64,000 bases of DNA from JAIBDK01 sp965261915 (GCA_965261915.1 CBDHDW010000013.1:62001-126000), one strand, 5' to 3'. Shown: positions 18,483-28,502, counted from the first letter of the stretch. Notes: generated by a model not told the origin, from the letters alone. Translations and numbers: made by a program.

Positions 18483-18738
18483 CTTCCGTTACCGCTCCGA
18501 AGGTGAAAATTTTTTACTGGAGCTTGATCAAAGATTGGCGCACAACGACTATCTAATCTCAAACAGCATCAGTATGGCAGATATAGCGTTATTTCCTTTT
18601 ATCAGACAGTTTTCCATGGTTCGCCCCGACTGGTTTGCAAAATCGCCTTATGGACATTTACGCGCCTGGTTAGAATCGATTGTCAGTACCGAACGGTTTG
18701 CGCGCGTTATGGTGAAGCGCCCACTCTGGCAGTTTTGA
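18483..18738 (+). pseudogene. Glutathione S-transferase, C-terminal fragment
   Basis: The open frame enters directly from the IS3 right end and encodes about 85 residues: FLLELDQRLAHNDYLISNSISMADIALFPFIRQF and the terminal RVMVKRPLWQF. This is the helical C-terminal GST domain with its SMADIALFP N-capping motif. The thioredoxin-like N-terminal domain is missing, removed with the deletion beside the IS3 element. Without a start or glutathione site it is a remnant. Confidence 0.8.
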
Positions 18739-19217
18739 ATTGAATACAGCCCATTGTTTAGGCCGTTTAGCCGCCTAATATTTACAGCAGGAGTCAAACT
18801 ATGCGTTGTGTCATTGCGCTTATTATATGAATTCAAGGCAGCATGAAACCAATGCGTTTTCGCCATTGCCAACCCGACTTTCTGATTTTGCCAGTATTGT
18901 TGGGCTCGATTTCCATACCAATCTCACAAAAGAAATGGTTTCGAATTCAACGGTCATCGATGGCTACCGAACCTATTCCCATGTTGATATGGATGAAACG
19001 GGTCAGCGCACTAACGGTGGAGCTGACGGCAGTGCGGACAGATCATCTGTTCTCGGAGAAGTGCTCAGACAGGGCTTCAGAGGTTATTCTGGCAGCCGGT
19101 CCCGGTGTATGCAGTTCGGACTACAGCCAGTTTGGATTTAAAAACCTGACGCGTCCGATTTATTCAATTGACCTCGAAATGTAAGTGTCGCGGTAACCAG
19201 CTGCGCTGTCGAGAGAA
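18739..19217. other. Gene-poor stretch with a possible degraded gene
   Basis: No gene I can recognise. Two overlapping plus-strand frames (from about 18831 and 18843) contain plausible protein-like runs, FASIVGLDFHTNLTKEMVSN in one and ASEVILAAGPGVCSSDYSQF in the other. They might be two parts of one frameshifted gene ending near 19184. I cannot assign a family. Confidence 0.3.
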
Positions 19218-20879
19218 TTACTTTAAACGTTTGTATTTAATTCTTTGCGGCTTAACACTGTCGCCGTGACGTCGTTTGTAATCTTCTTCGTAGTCACTGT
19301 AATTGCCGTCAAACCAGGTCACTTCAGAATGACCTTCAAAAGCCAGAATATGGGTTGCAATTCTATCCAGAAACCAACGGTCATGGGAGATCACCACGAC
19401 GCAGCCGGGAAAGTTGAGGATGGCCTCTTCCAATGCGCGCAAGGTTTCAACATCGAGATCGTTGGTAGGTTCATCAAGCAGTAACAGATTGCCGCCACTG
19501 GCAAGTAATTTAGCCAGATGAACTCGATTTCGTTCACCGCCGGACAACTGGCCGACTTTCTTTTGCTGGTCGGTACTTTTAAAGTTGAAACGGCCGACAT
19601 AGCGTCGTGATTGAACTTCATAGCCATTGACCAACATCAGATCCTGACCGCCAGAGATTTCCTCGAATACGGTTTTGTTGTCATCCAGACTGTCTCTGGA
19701 TTGGTCAACGTAACCGATTTGTACGGACTCGCCCACCTTGAAATCTCCTTCAGTGGGTTGTTCCTGCGCAGTCATCATCCTGAATAAAGTGGTCTTTCCG
19801 GCACCATTCGGGCCGATGATTCCAATGATTCCGCCTTTTGGCAGGCTAAAGTTCAGGTTCTCATAAAGCACATTGTCAGCGTAGGCTTTCGATACTCCTT
19901 TGGCTTCGATAACCAAATCGCCCAATCGTGGACCGGGTGGAATGTAGATTTCGTTGGTTTCGGCGCGTTTCTGATAATCAGACGAACTGAGTTCCTCGAA
20001 CCGCTTTATTCGGGCCTTGCTTTTTGCGTGTCTGCCTTTTGGGTTGGATCGGACCCATTCAAGCTCGGATTTCATACTCTTGATACGTGCAGCTTCTGAT
20101 TTTTGTTCCTGCTCCAGCCGGGTTTCTTTCTGCTCGAGCCAGGAAGAATAGTTTCCTTCCCAGGGAATACCATGACCACGGTCGAGTTCCAGAATCCAGC
20201 CGGCCACATTGTCGAGGAAGTATCGGTCGTGGGTTACGGCAATGACTGTCCCTGGATACTCGTGCAAATAGCGCTCAAGCCAGGCGATGGACTCGGCATC
20301 GAGGTGGTTGGTCGGTTCATCGAGAATCAGCATGTCCGGGCTGGAAAGTAATAGCCGGCACAACGCAACCCGGCGCTTCTCACCTCCGGACAATCGGCTG
20401 ATTTCCGCTTCCCACGGCGGCAGCCGAAGGGCGGCGGCCGCAATTTCAAATTTGTGATCAAGGTTGTGAGCATCGGCTGCCTGAATGATATTCTCCAGTC
20501 GGGCCTGCTTCGTCGCCAATGCATCGAAGTCAGCATCCGGTTCTGCATAGGCAACATAGACAGCGTCGAGTTTTTCCTGCGCGTCTTTAATCTCCGACAT
20601 GCTGTCCTCAACATTACCGCGAACGTCCTTGGATTCGTCAAGTTCGGGTTCCTGAGCCAGATACCCAATTTTCAAGTCTGGTTGGGGCCTGGCCTCACCG
20701 AGAATGTCGGTATCGATGCCAGCCATAATCCTCAGCAGTGTTGATTTACCAGCACCGTTATAACCGAGCACGCCAATTTTCGCGCCGGGAAAAAAGTTGA
20801 GATAGATATCCTTGAGTACTTGCTTGTTTGGTGGAACAACTTTGCCCACACCATTCATGGTAAAAACGTATTCGGCCAC
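19218..20879 (-). CDS. ettA: Energy-dependent translational throttle protein EttA (ABC-F)
   Basis: A ribosome-bound ABC-F ATPase that gates the first elongation steps according to ATP/ADP. The protein has 553 residues with two ATPase domains. The first has GYNGAGKSTLLR and LSGGEKRRVALCRLL; the second has GPNGAGKTTLFR and LSGGERNRVHLAKLL. Both Walker B motifs read LLLDEPTN or LILDEPTN. The charged linker between the domains (EWVRSNPKGRHAKSKARIKRFEEL) includes the P-site tRNA interaction motif region. Length and start (MAEYVFTMNGVGKVVPP) match EttA precisely. Monocistronic. Confidence 0.97.
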   Translation of the reverse strand: MAEYVFTMNGVGKVVPPNKQVLKDIYLNFFPGAKIGVLGYNGAGKSTLLRIMAGIDTDILGEARPQPDLKIGYLAQEPELDESKDVRGNVEDSMSEIKDAQEKLDAVYVAYAEPDADFDALATKQARLENIIQAADAHNLDHKFEIAAAALRLPPWEAEISRLSGGEKRRVALCRLLLSSPDMLILDEPTNHLDAESIAWLERYLHEYPGTVIAVTHDRYFLDNVAGWILELDRGHGIPWEGNYSSWLEQKETRLEQEQKSEAARIKSMKSELEWVRSNPKGRHAKSKARIKRFEELSSSDYQKRAETNEIYIPPGPRLGDLVIEAKGVSKAYADNVLYENLNFSLPKGGIIGIIGPNGAGKTTLFRMMTAQEQPTEGDFKVGESVQIGYVDQSRDSLDDNKTVFEEISGGQDLMLVNGYEVQSRRYVGRFNFKSTDQQKKVGQLSGGERNRVHLAKLLASGGNLLLLDEPTNDLDVETLRALEEAILNFPGCVVVISHDRWFLDRIATHILAFEGHSEVTWFDGNYSDYEEDYKRRHGDSVKPQRIKYKRLK

Positions 20880-21041
20880 GCCGTTAACCTCTATTGAAAA
20901 CGCGGTATTTTAAATTACTGTCTGTCGAAAAGGAAAATTATCGAAGGCTTTACGGTAAACTTTACGCTGCATTTAACGCAATATTCTGGAGCCCCAGGCT
21001 AGTACCCGTCAACTAAATTTTCCTTGATGCTGGAAATCGGG

Positions 21042-21809
21042 TTAGGCTTTCAGGGTCTGAATGGCGAGACTGTGCAATTTTGAATTTGCTGCAGCAAGCA
21101 CATCACCGTCGGAATCAAGGGTCAATGGGTTTCCCTGCCAGTCTGTAATCATCCCGCCTGCGCCTTCAATTACCGGAGTCAGGGCAAAATAATCATATGG
21201 TTTTAGATCCGCTTCACAAACCAGATCGTTAAACCCGGAAGCTAACAACCCATAGCCGAGGCAATCGCCACCAAAAACCCTGAATTGACACGACCGTGTC
21301 AACTGATCAGCCAGTTTGCCATTGTGTTCATTGAACATATCTGTGGTCGTGGTATAACAGGTTGCCTGATCCAAAGAGCTGGTTTTACGGGTGACACATT
21401 GAGTTCCATTGTGCGTAGTCGGTTTACCTTTTATGCCAATCCATCTGTCGTCAAGCATGGCATGATCAATCACGCCCAGAATGGGTTTGCCATTTTGCAG
21501 AAGTGAGATGAGTGTTCCAAAGGTCGGCATGCCCGTGGCAAAACATTTCGTTCCATCGATGGGATCAATTACCCAAAGATATTCCTTGTCAGAGCCGATT
21601 TTACCGGTTTCTTCGCCAAAAAACCCATGCTCGGGGTGTTGTTCTTGAACTACGGCTCGAATGGCGTGTTCTGTTTCTTCATCGGCAATGGTCACCGGTG
21701 TTTTGTCTTGTTTGCTCTGCACCTGAAACTGGCTGCGAAACCACTTTCGGGTAACGAGTCGTGCGACATCAGCAGCACTGACGGCGGTCTGTAAAAAACC
21801 TGGATTCAT
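21042..21809 (-). CDS. hisN: Histidinol-phosphatase of the inositol-monophosphatase family
   Basis: Dephosphorylates histidinol phosphate in histidine synthesis, or a related sugar/inositol phosphate. The 255 residues carry the IMPase metal motifs GEETG (near residue 65), WVIDPIDGTKCFATGMPTFG and, at the C-terminus, CEADLKPYDYFALTPVIEGAGG. The C-terminal block with PYD in place of WD is the form seen in HisN proteins. No other his gene is in the window, so the substrate is inferred from the family pattern only. Confidence 0.82.
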   Translation of the reverse strand: MNPGFLQTAVSAADVARLVTRKWFRSQFQVQSKQDKTPVTIADEETEHAIRAVVQEQHPEHGFFGEETGKIGSDKEYLWVIDPIDGTKCFATGMPTFGTLISLLQNGKPILGVIDHAMLDDRWIGIKGKPTTHNGTQCVTRKTSSLDQATCYTTTTDMFNEHNGKLADQLTRSCQFRVFGGDCLGYGLLASGFNDLVCEADLKPYDYFALTPVIEGAGGMITDWQGNPLTLDSDGDVLAAANSKLHSLAIQTLKA

Positions 21810-22061
21810 CGTAAAAAGCGTATTGGCGTAGCATAAAAACGGTGATTCTACCCTGAAATGGCCCGTTTCAGTTTAAGGATTCGCGGGATCAGTGAGTCGG
21901 TATCGGGTTTGCATACCAGATTCGTGTCGCAAATTCGTAAACTCTCGCCGTAAAAGCAGAGCGAAAAAGGCTCTGAGAGGCGCTATTCTCCGTTGCTGTA
22001 TTGCGGTAGAATCTGCGTCCGCTAAATCTAACCAAACCCATTTTCGAGGAGAATCCGGAAA

Positions 22062-22811
22062 GTGAAAATACTGGTCCCAGTGAAACGCGTTATCGACGCA
22101 AACATCAGAGTGCGGGTTAAATCCGACAATACGGGTGTGGAAACTGCGAACGTCAAAATGGCGATGAACCCGTTTTGTGAAATCGCGCTTGAAGAAGCAC
22201 TCCGTCTTAAAGAAGCCGGACATGCAGAAGAGGTTATTGTCGTTTCTGCTGGCCCCGAAAAGAGTCAGGGAACCATTCGAACCGGACTCGCCATGGGCGC
22301 GGACCGGGGCATCCATATCAATACCGAAGCGGTGCTTGAACCATTGGCCATTGCCAAGATGCTCAAGGCAGTCGCCGAGAACGAAGGTGCTGATCTGGTC
22401 ATCCTCGGTAAACAGTCAATCGACGATGACAATAACCAGACAGGTCAAATGCTTGCTGCGCTGATGCAGCGTCCTCTCGGCAGCTATATTTCAAAGATTG
22501 AAAAGAACGATGACGGGTTTGCAATCACGCGTGAAATTGACGCTGGTCTGGAAAAACTGCAAATTTCCTGCCCCGCCGTAGTCACCACTGATTTGCGTTT
22601 GAATGAGCCGCGTTATGCTTCGCTTCCAAATATCATGAAGGCCAAGAAAAAGCCCATTGACGCGACCACTCCAGAAGAGTTGGGTGTGGATGTAACCGCG
22701 CGGCTTGAGGTAGTCGAGGTAAACGAACCGCCTGCACGCGATGCAGGAGTGATGGTATCCAGCGCAGCGCAGCTTGTGGAAAAACTGAAGAATGAAGCGA
22801 AGGTGATTTAA
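22062..22811 (+). CDS. etfB: Electron transfer flavoprotein, beta subunit
   Basis: Small subunit of the soluble ETF heterodimer that carries electrons from flavin dehydrogenases to ETF-ubiquinone oxidoreductase. The 249 residues start with GTG after a GAGGAG site. MKILVPVKRVIDANIRVRV, the signature MAMNPFCEIALEEALRL and the AMP-binding ILGKQSIDDDNNQTGQM are all present. The stop is followed directly by the etfA ATG. In this genome its donors may have included the dimethylglycine-dehydrogenase-like proteins now decayed nearby. Confidence 0.96.
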   Translation: MKILVPVKRVIDANIRVRVKSDNTGVETANVKMAMNPFCEIALEEALRLKEAGHAEEVIVVSAGPEKSQGTIRTGLAMGADRGIHINTEAVLEPLAIAKMLKAVAENEGADLVILGKQSIDDDNNQTGQMLAALMQRPLGSYISKIEKNDDGFAITREIDAGLEKLQISCPAVVTTDLRLNEPRYASLPNIMKAKKKPIDATTPEELGVDVTARLEVVEVNEPPARDAGVMVSSAAQLVEKLKNEAKVI

Positions 22812-23744
22812 ATGAGTATTCTAGTGATTGCAGAACACGATAAATCTGCACTTTTACCAGCGACCTTGAATACCGTTACCGCGGCTTCTCAGGTAGGTGG
22901 TGATGTTGATGTCTTGGTGGCGGGTCAGGATTGTGGTGCCATCGCCGAAGCTGCAGCGAAAATTGCAGGGGTGAATAAAGTGCTGGTTTGTGACAGTGCA
23001 ACCCATGCCAGCGATATTACCGAAAATGTAGCGGCGTTAATTAGCGCACAGGTTGATAATTATAGTCACGTTATGGCGCCAGCCACCACCTTTGGTAAAG
23101 CATTAATTCCCTATGCTGCTGCATTGTCGGACGTCCAGGCTATTTCTGATATTAGCGAAGTCGTGGATGCGGATACGTTTGTTCGACCTATCTATGCAGG
23201 TAATGCGTTGGCGAAAGTAAAGTCGTCGGACTCAGTTAAAATGATTACGGTTCGAACCACTGCGTTTGAATTGGCGGACGCAGAAAGCGGTTCCGCGTCA
23301 GTTCAGAGTATCGATGACAGCGGCGCTACAGCTGCAGTTGAATTTATCGAGCAAATGTTGAGCGAAAGTGAACGACCCGAATTAACCTCCGCGAAAATTG
23401 TGGTTTCTGGCGGACGCGGGATGCAAAATGGTGAAAACTTCGCGATGCTGGAAAAACTGGCCGATACCCTTGGCGGTGCCGTTGGCGCGTCACGTGCGGC
23501 TGTCGATGCCGGCTTTGTCCCCAATGATTATCAGGTTGGACAGACCGGGAAAGTTGTTGCGCCGGACTTGTATCTTGCGGTGGGTATATCCGGAGCGATC
23601 CAGCATCTGGCCGGAATGAAAGATTCAAAAGTTATTGTTGCGATTAACAATGATGAAGAAGCACCCATATTTCAGGTGGCTGACTACGGTTGGAACGAAG
23701 ATCTTTTTACCGCAGTTCCAGCATTGCAGTCTGAACTGGATTAA
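22812..23744 (+). CDS. etfA: Electron transfer flavoprotein, alpha subunit
   Basis: FAD-carrying subunit of ETF, 310 residues. Its C-terminal FAD domain is clear: [57 protein letters not shown] and [18 protein letters not shown]. It starts one base after the etfB stop and is followed by a strong intrinsic terminator, so etfBA is a two-gene operon. No etf-QO gene is in view. Confidence 0.96.
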   Translation: MSILVIAEHDKSALLPATLNTVTAASQVGGDVDVLVAGQDCGAIAEAAAKIAGVNKVLVCDSATHASDITENVAALISAQVDNYSHVMAPATTFGKALIPYAAALSDVQAISDISEVVDADTFVRPIYAGNALAKVKSSDSVKMITVRTTAFELADAESGSASVQSIDDSGATAAVEFIEQMLSESERPELTSAKIVVSGGRGMQNGENFAMLEKLADTLGGAVGASRAAVDAGFVPNDYQVGQTGKVVAPDLYLAVGISGAIQHLAGMKDSKVIVAINNDEEAPIFQVADYGWNEDLFTAVPALQSELD

Positions 23745-23774
23745 TCAGGAATTCATCGCTAAAACAGCTTTAGA

Positions 23775-23800
23775 AAGCCTCCTTCGGGAGGCTTTTTTTT
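23775..23800 (+). terminator. Intrinsic terminator after etfBA
   Basis: An 8-bp perfect stem, AAGCCTCC / GGAGGCTT, with a TTCG tetraloop and eight T residues follows the etfA stop by about 30 bases. Confidence 0.93.
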
Positions 23801-23897
23801 GCGTTTAATTTCTGCAATAACAACGTATTGTTCTTGTTTATCCAGATTCTCTGTGGCATCTTCTTCCGACCTTTCTAATATTTCCAAAATTCCTTAA

Positions 23898-24950
23898 ATG
23901 ACAGAACTTGCCCCTCCGAACGTCAGAGAAATTGGCAGTTTCCCCAAAGTTAATCTGGGTCACTATCCCACACCGCTGGAACTTATGCCCAGAATATCAG
24001 ATCAGTTTGGCGGCAAGCATATTTATGTGAAACGGGATGATTGTACTGGTCTTGGGCTGGGCGGTAACAAGGTCAGGCAATTGGAGTTTTATCTGGGAGA
24101 CGCGCTTGCCCAGGGCTGTGATACGGTTTTAAGCACCGGCGCAATTCAATCCAATTATATGCGGACGCTGGCAGCTGCTGCTAGTAAACTCGGTCTTGAA
24201 TGTCATATTCAGCTGGAAGATCGCGTTGCAGGGAAGTCATCCGTTTACCATTCTCAGGGAAACAAGCTTTTAACCTCGATGTTTGGTGCCAAGATTTATT
24301 ATTATGATGAAGGGGAAGATGAAGAAGCGGCCGATCAGAATATTCAGGATATCGCCGCGGATCTGGCGAAGTCAGGTAAGAAACCTTACGTGGTTCCCTT
24401 AAAGCCGGTCAAACAGCCTAAAGGTGCGTTCGGTTATGTGGAAGCGGCGAAAGAGCTGCTGGAGCAGTGTGAAACTCAATCGATTAACCCTGACTTGTAT
24501 GTCGTGGGTTCGGGTAGCGGGCTGACGCATTCAGGGCTACTGACCGGCCTGAGACTGCTGGGTTCTCAGACCCCGGTACTGGGTGCCTGCGTTCGCCGCG
24601 CTGCCAGTCTGCAGGGCCCGCGAATATTGAGTCATTGCCGCAACATCGAAGCGATGGTGGGTTGTGGTGAAATTATTGCTGAGGATGATGTCTGGGTTGA
24701 TGATCGTGCATTAGCTCCGGGTTATGGCCAGCTGTCCGAACTTGTCACCTCAACAATCCAGGCCGCATCCACTCTGGAAGGGCTGCTTCTTGATCCAGTG
24801 TACTCGGGTAAGACCCTTGCCTGCCTGCTTGACTTTATTCGATCAGGTGAAGCCGACGCTTACCACAATATCGTTTTCGTTCATACCGGAGGTATACCTG
24901 TAATATTTGCCTATCAGGAAGCCATGTCTGAACTTAATACTGAGCGTTAG
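23898..24950 (+). CDS. PLP-dependent D-cysteine desulfhydrase / L-cysteate sulfo-lyase family enzyme
   Basis: A fold-type II PLP enzyme of the ACC-deaminase group, 350 residues. KRDDCTGLGLGGNKVRQLEFYL carries the Schiff-base lysine (NK), STGAIQSNYMRTLAAAASKLGL is the substrate loop, and GSGSGLTHSGLLTGL binds the cofactor phosphate. Family members release pyruvate and ammonia plus sulfide (D-cysteine) or sulfite (L-cysteate). Rieske oxygenase and CoA-transferase genes follow immediately, which hints at a catabolic rather than detoxifying role, but the substrate cannot be fixed from sequence. Confidence 0.82.
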   Translation: MTELAPPNVREIGSFPKVNLGHYPTPLELMPRISDQFGGKHIYVKRDDCTGLGLGGNKVRQLEFYLGDALAQGCDTVLSTGAIQSNYMRTLAAAASKLGLECHIQLEDRVAGKSSVYHSQGNKLLTSMFGAKIYYYDEGEDEEAADQNIQDIAADLAKSGKKPYVVPLKPVKQPKGAFGYVEAAKELLEQCETQSINPDLYVVGSGSGLTHSGLLTGLRLLGSQTPVLGACVRRAASLQGPRILSHCRNIEAMVGCGEIIAEDDVWVDDRALAPGYGQLSELVTSTIQAASTLEGLLLDPVYSGKTLACLLDFIRSGEADAYHNIVFVHTGGIPVIFAYQEAMSELNTER

Positions 24951-24965
24951 TCCGCCAGAGTTGAT

Positions 24966-25997
24966 TTGAACGTGTCCGGTTTGATTCAAACACTGCCCGC
25001 GCACTGGTATTTCGATCCGGAGATTTTCCGCCTTGAGAAAGCGCAAATCTTTCGAAAGAACTGGAACTACATATGCCCGGAAGAATCCCTTGCGATGCCG
25101 GGTGAATATGTCACTGATGAGATCGGCGGGCAATCCATTGTATTGGTTCGGCTGAGCGATAATGAAATTTCCGGGTATTTAAACCTGTGCCGGCATCGCG
25201 CATCGCCGCTATGCCTGGAAAAACAGGGCGATCTTGACGCTTTTACCTGTCCGTACCATGCATGGCAGTATTCGCTGGACGGTGATCTTGTATCAGCACC
25301 CGGGTTTGATGAAGCGCTGGACAAAAAGAATTTCAGCCTGTATCCCATTAAAGTCGATATCTGGAATGGTTTGGTATTTGCGTGTATCGATCACGCTGTT
25401 CCAGCGCTATTGGAGTGGTTGGGCGATATTGCAAGTATCGCATCGGACTACCCCGCTTTGACTGATCTGGAGTTTTACTCAATGCGGGAGAATCACTGCC
25501 CGGCAAACTGGAAAAACTACAGTGATAATTCTGCTGAAGGTTATCATCTTGGTTCAATTCATCCTGCGCTAAGTCAATCTCTTGTGCGCACCAAGACGCG
25601 CATTGAGGCTTATCCTGACGGCAAGTTTGTGGGATTTAGTGTCAGCTATCGCGAACCGGACGGCGGTGAGTCGCCGGGGTTCTGGATATATAAGTTTCCC
25701 GGATTATTAATTCATTTTTCTTGTTCAGGCTTCAATGTTGAGCGGGTTATTCCAGTGGATTCGGTAAGCGCTAAAATGCAGCGTTGGTTCTGGTTTTCAG
25801 CGCAAGTGGATTGTCGTGCAAGAACGGAAACGATAGCGTTTTCGAATCAGGTTATGGATGAAGATATGGGGATTTGTGCAAGGGTGCAAAAAAACCTTGA
25901 AGCGGGTATCTACGATCGGGGGGTCTTGTCCCCGGAACGGGAACCCGGCACCATATTTTTCCAGAGTTGCGTACGTGACGCGCTGAATGGGAATTGA
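24966..25997 (+). CDS. Rieske-type ring-hydroxylating/demethylating oxygenase, alpha subunit
   Basis: A 343-residue non-heme iron oxygenase. The Rieske [2Fe-2S] ligands are in CRHRASPLCL and CPYHAW. The mononuclear iron site is DNSAEGYHLGSIHP (two His), with a later Asp expected. A TTG start at 24966 gives the natural N-terminus (VSGLIQTLPAHWYFDPEIF); a GTG two codons on is the alternative. The fold covers aromatic dioxygenases and quaternary-amine monooxygenases such as glycine betaine or carnitine oxygenases. No reductase gene is adjacent, so electrons must come from elsewhere. The stop overlaps a possible TTG start of the next gene. Confidence 0.85.
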   Translation: MNVSGLIQTLPAHWYFDPEIFRLEKAQIFRKNWNYICPEESLAMPGEYVTDEIGGQSIVLVRLSDNEISGYLNLCRHRASPLCLEKQGDLDAFTCPYHAWQYSLDGDLVSAPGFDEALDKKNFSLYPIKVDIWNGLVFACIDHAVPALLEWLGDIASIASDYPALTDLEFYSMRENHCPANWKNYSDNSAEGYHLGSIHPALSQSLVRTKTRIEAYPDGKFVGFSVSYREPDGGESPGFWIYKFPGLLIHFSCSGFNVERVIPVDSVSAKMQRWFWFSAQVDCRARTETIAFSNQVMDEDMGICARVQKNLEAGIYDRGVLSPEREPGTIFFQSCVRDALNGN

Positions 25998-26032
25998 GTA
26001 TAAACCACCAAAAATTAATAACATTTGAGAGC

Positions 26033-27196
26033 ATGGACACACGTAGCGCACCGTTAGAAGGTGTCACTGTAATTGATTTAACCCGGGTACTGGCTGGGCC
26101 GTATTTGACAATGATGCTTGCCGATATGGGCGCACGGGTTATAAAGGTTGAAATACCGGAAACCGGTGATGATGCGAGGCATTTTGGGCCTTTTGTAGAA
26201 GGGGAGTCTGCATACTTTGCGACAATTAATCGGGGTAAAGAAAGCATTGCACTGAACTTGAAAGACGCGGATGATAAAAGGATATTGGATAAGCTTTTGT
26301 TGAAAGCGGACATCCTGGTTGAAAATTACCGGGCCGGGGCGCTGGATCGCCTGGGCTACGATTGGGAGTCGTTGCAAAAACTCAACGAGCGACTGATTTG
26401 CGCGTCAGTATCCGGCTTCGGACAGACTGGCCCATACAGTGATCGTCCTGCGTATGATCTGGTCGTTCAGGGCATGGGTGGTGTGATGAGTTTGACGGGT
26501 GATGATGACGCGACAAAGCCGGTCAGAGTGGGCACATCCATTGGCGACATTACTGCTGGTATGTTTGGATTAAGCGGTGTCCTGGCGGCGTTGTATGATC
26601 GTGAGAAAACCGGAAAAGGTATAAAGGTTGATGTTGGTATGCTTGATTGTCAGGTCGCTATTCTTGAGAATGCCGTGAGCCGTTATTTTGTCGAGAATGT
26701 CGTACCGGGCCCCATGGGTTTGCGTCATCCTTCGATTACACCATTCGCCGGATTGCGTGCTCAAAATGATCAATATCTCATTCTGGCTGCGGGTAATGAT
26801 GCGATGTTTAAAACACTGTGTGAAGTTATTGGCAGGGAAGAGTTGATCTCCGATTCCAGATTCACCAGCAATGCGGACAGATCGGCAAACTATTCAGCGC
26901 TCTACGAGGAACTTGAATCAACACTTGCTGCTAAATCTGTGGACGAATGGTTGGCAATATTGCAGCAAGCCGGCATCCCTTGTGGGCCGATAAACAATAT
27001 CGAGCAAATCGTAACGGATCCGCAGATTGCCTCGCGCAATATGATTGTTTCTGCAAAAAGCGATACGGGTGTTGAATTCAAAATGCCGGGGAATCCAGTT
27101 AAATTTTCGGCGTATGAAGACAGTGCTAAGCGTCAACCGGCTCCGCGAATGGATCAACATAAAGAAGATATACTCGCTGAATTATTTGACGAGTAA
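26033..27196 (+). CDS. Class III CoA-transferase (CaiB/BaiF family)
   Basis: Transfers CoA between carboxylic acids. 387 residues from the ATG at 26033. The family start LEGVTVIDLTRVLAGPYLTMMLADMGARVIKVE, the LNLKDADDK segment, the catalytic-Asp region after GFGQTGPYSDRPAYDLVVQGMGG, and GIPCGPINNIEQIVTDPQI are visible. The frame extends upstream to a TTG at 25994 that overlaps the oxygenase stop, which may be used for coupling; the ATG is preferred because it begins at the conserved N-terminus. It would activate the acid formed by the upstream enzymes. Confidence 0.88.
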   Translation: MDTRSAPLEGVTVIDLTRVLAGPYLTMMLADMGARVIKVEIPETGDDARHFGPFVEGESAYFATINRGKESIALNLKDADDKRILDKLLLKADILVENYRAGALDRLGYDWESLQKLNERLICASVSGFGQTGPYSDRPAYDLVVQGMGGVMSLTGDDDATKPVRVGTSIGDITAGMFGLSGVLAALYDREKTGKGIKVDVGMLDCQVAILENAVSRYFVENVVPGPMGLRHPSITPFAGLRAQNDQYLILAAGNDAMFKTLCEVIGREELISDSRFTSNADRSANYSALYEELESTLAAKSVDEWLAILQQAGIPCGPINNIEQIVTDPQIASRNMIVSAKSDTGVEFKMPGNPVKFSAYEDSAKRQPAPRMDQHKEDILAELFDE

Positions 27197-27231
27197 GAAA
27201 GGGTTTCGGTTGGGCTCCTTCGATTCTCGAC

Positions 27232-28143
27232 TTAGTGGGCAATTTTACCGGGGGGTAGTTGCCGCCGTTCCATTTGGACGATAATCATTCCGCAGATAAT
27301 GATGATTGCTGAACCGCCAAGCATCATCGCTGTTGGCAATTCAGAAAACAGTAACCAGCCAAATAATAATGCCCATAGAATGGTGACGTACTCGAATGGT
27401 GCGATGACGTATACCGCTGCGAACTGATAGGAATGCACGATCAGGGATTGGGCGATCAGTGTTATTAGTCCGACGCCGAACAATAATATCCAGTCTTTAC
27501 CAGCGGGCTGCACCCATTCAGCCCAGCCTGATGCAAGAACAAGTCCGGTGACAATAAAAAAGGCAATTCCGCCGAAAAATACCATGAGCTCGGTTGGTTC
27601 CGTTGCGGACATTTTTCGGGTTTGTATACCAAGCAAAGCGAACATAAGCGCACCAAATAACGCTGCCCCGGTTCCGATCCAGTCGGTGGTCTGTATGTTG
27701 GGCTGGACGACCAGTACGACACCAAGAAATCCAGCAACCAGTATGAGTTTTCGCTTGAGATCGGCGGGCTCACCAAGCAGCGGCCCTGACAGTGCGGTCA
27801 TGAAAAGCGGGGCAGACAATGCAATCGCCGTTGTCTGGCTTAGCGGCAGTCTGGAAATCGCATAGTAGTAGCTAAAAAAAGCAATAAAATTGAATAGTAC
27901 ACGCAACGCATGATCCCGTTTTCGATGGCTTGCGAATCCGGATTTTCCGTATCGAATCAAAATAAATATTAAGAGCGGTAAAATAATTATTGCACTGCGG
28001 AGAAACAGGATTTGAAAGAGAGAATAGCCAGACGATAGCAGTTTGATCAATGCATCCTGGCATGAAAAAAACGACATGGACGCAAAGCCGAGCATTGCAC
28101 CGGTAACGGGTTTGTTGTAGCGGCCGTGAATGGTTTGGGGCAT
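27232..28143 (-). CDS. DMT-superfamily (EamA) transporter
   Basis: Inner-membrane exporter or permease of the drug/metabolite group, 303 residues with ten predicted helices in two EamA repeats. The first starts TGAMLGFASMSFFSCQDALIKLL, and the second holds GALMFALLGIQTRKM and YVIAPFEYVTILWALLFGWLLF. The start at 28143 (MPQTIHGRYNKPVTG) is chosen because upstream codons lack protein-like character and would make an unusually long N-terminus. Convergent with the CoA-transferase gene, 35 bases apart. Substrate unknown. Confidence 0.85.
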   Translation of the reverse strand: MPQTIHGRYNKPVTGAMLGFASMSFFSCQDALIKLLSSGYSLFQILFLRSAIIILPLLIFILIRYGKSGFASHRKRDHALRVLFNFIAFFSYYYAISRLPLSQTTAIALSAPLFMTALSGPLLGEPADLKRKLILVAGFLGVVLVVQPNIQTTDWIGTGAALFGALMFALLGIQTRKMSATEPTELMVFFGGIAFFIVTGLVLASGWAEWVQPAGKDWILLFGVGLITLIAQSLIVHSYQFAAVYVIAPFEYVTILWALLFGWLLFSELPTAMMLGGSAIIIICGMIIVQMERRQLPPGKIAH

Positions 28144-28450
28144 TGTGAATGTGAAATTATGGCTATTTCCAGCGATGGAGAATGGGCTAAACTCTGCTCC
28201 ATGTAAAGAGTTAGACCCGCTTCGTTTTATTGATCCGAGAGATACAGCGTTGGTATTTTTCTTTTCTGAAGCGTGATATCGACCATCGCAATCAAATTGT
28301 TTATTCCAGAAACTGAAAGCGAGAATGTTTCGCCGCAATTCTTGCTTCGCGACTGGCAAACGCCTGAGACCAGTCACATGATCAGGTTAATTTTTCTGGG
28401 CTTCATTAGTAACACAACAATATTTATGAATTGAACTCTGTAACATTGGG

Positions 28451-28480
28451 TTGACACAAACAATTCAGTCACTGTTTATT
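28451..28480 (+). promoter_or_regulatory. Candidate sigma-70 promoter
   Basis: TTGACA at 28451-28456 and TTTATT at 28475-28480 are spaced by 18 bases and lie 22 bases before the GTG of the secreted unknown protein. The -35 is perfect and the -10 is weak. Confidence 0.45.
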
Positions 28481-28502
28481 TTGCAGGTAAGGAATTACAA
28501 TC

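Noticed and set aside
28144..28377. Longer start for the DMT transporter
   Set aside because: The added 78 residues are hydrophilic and not protein-like; the family starts just before the first helix.
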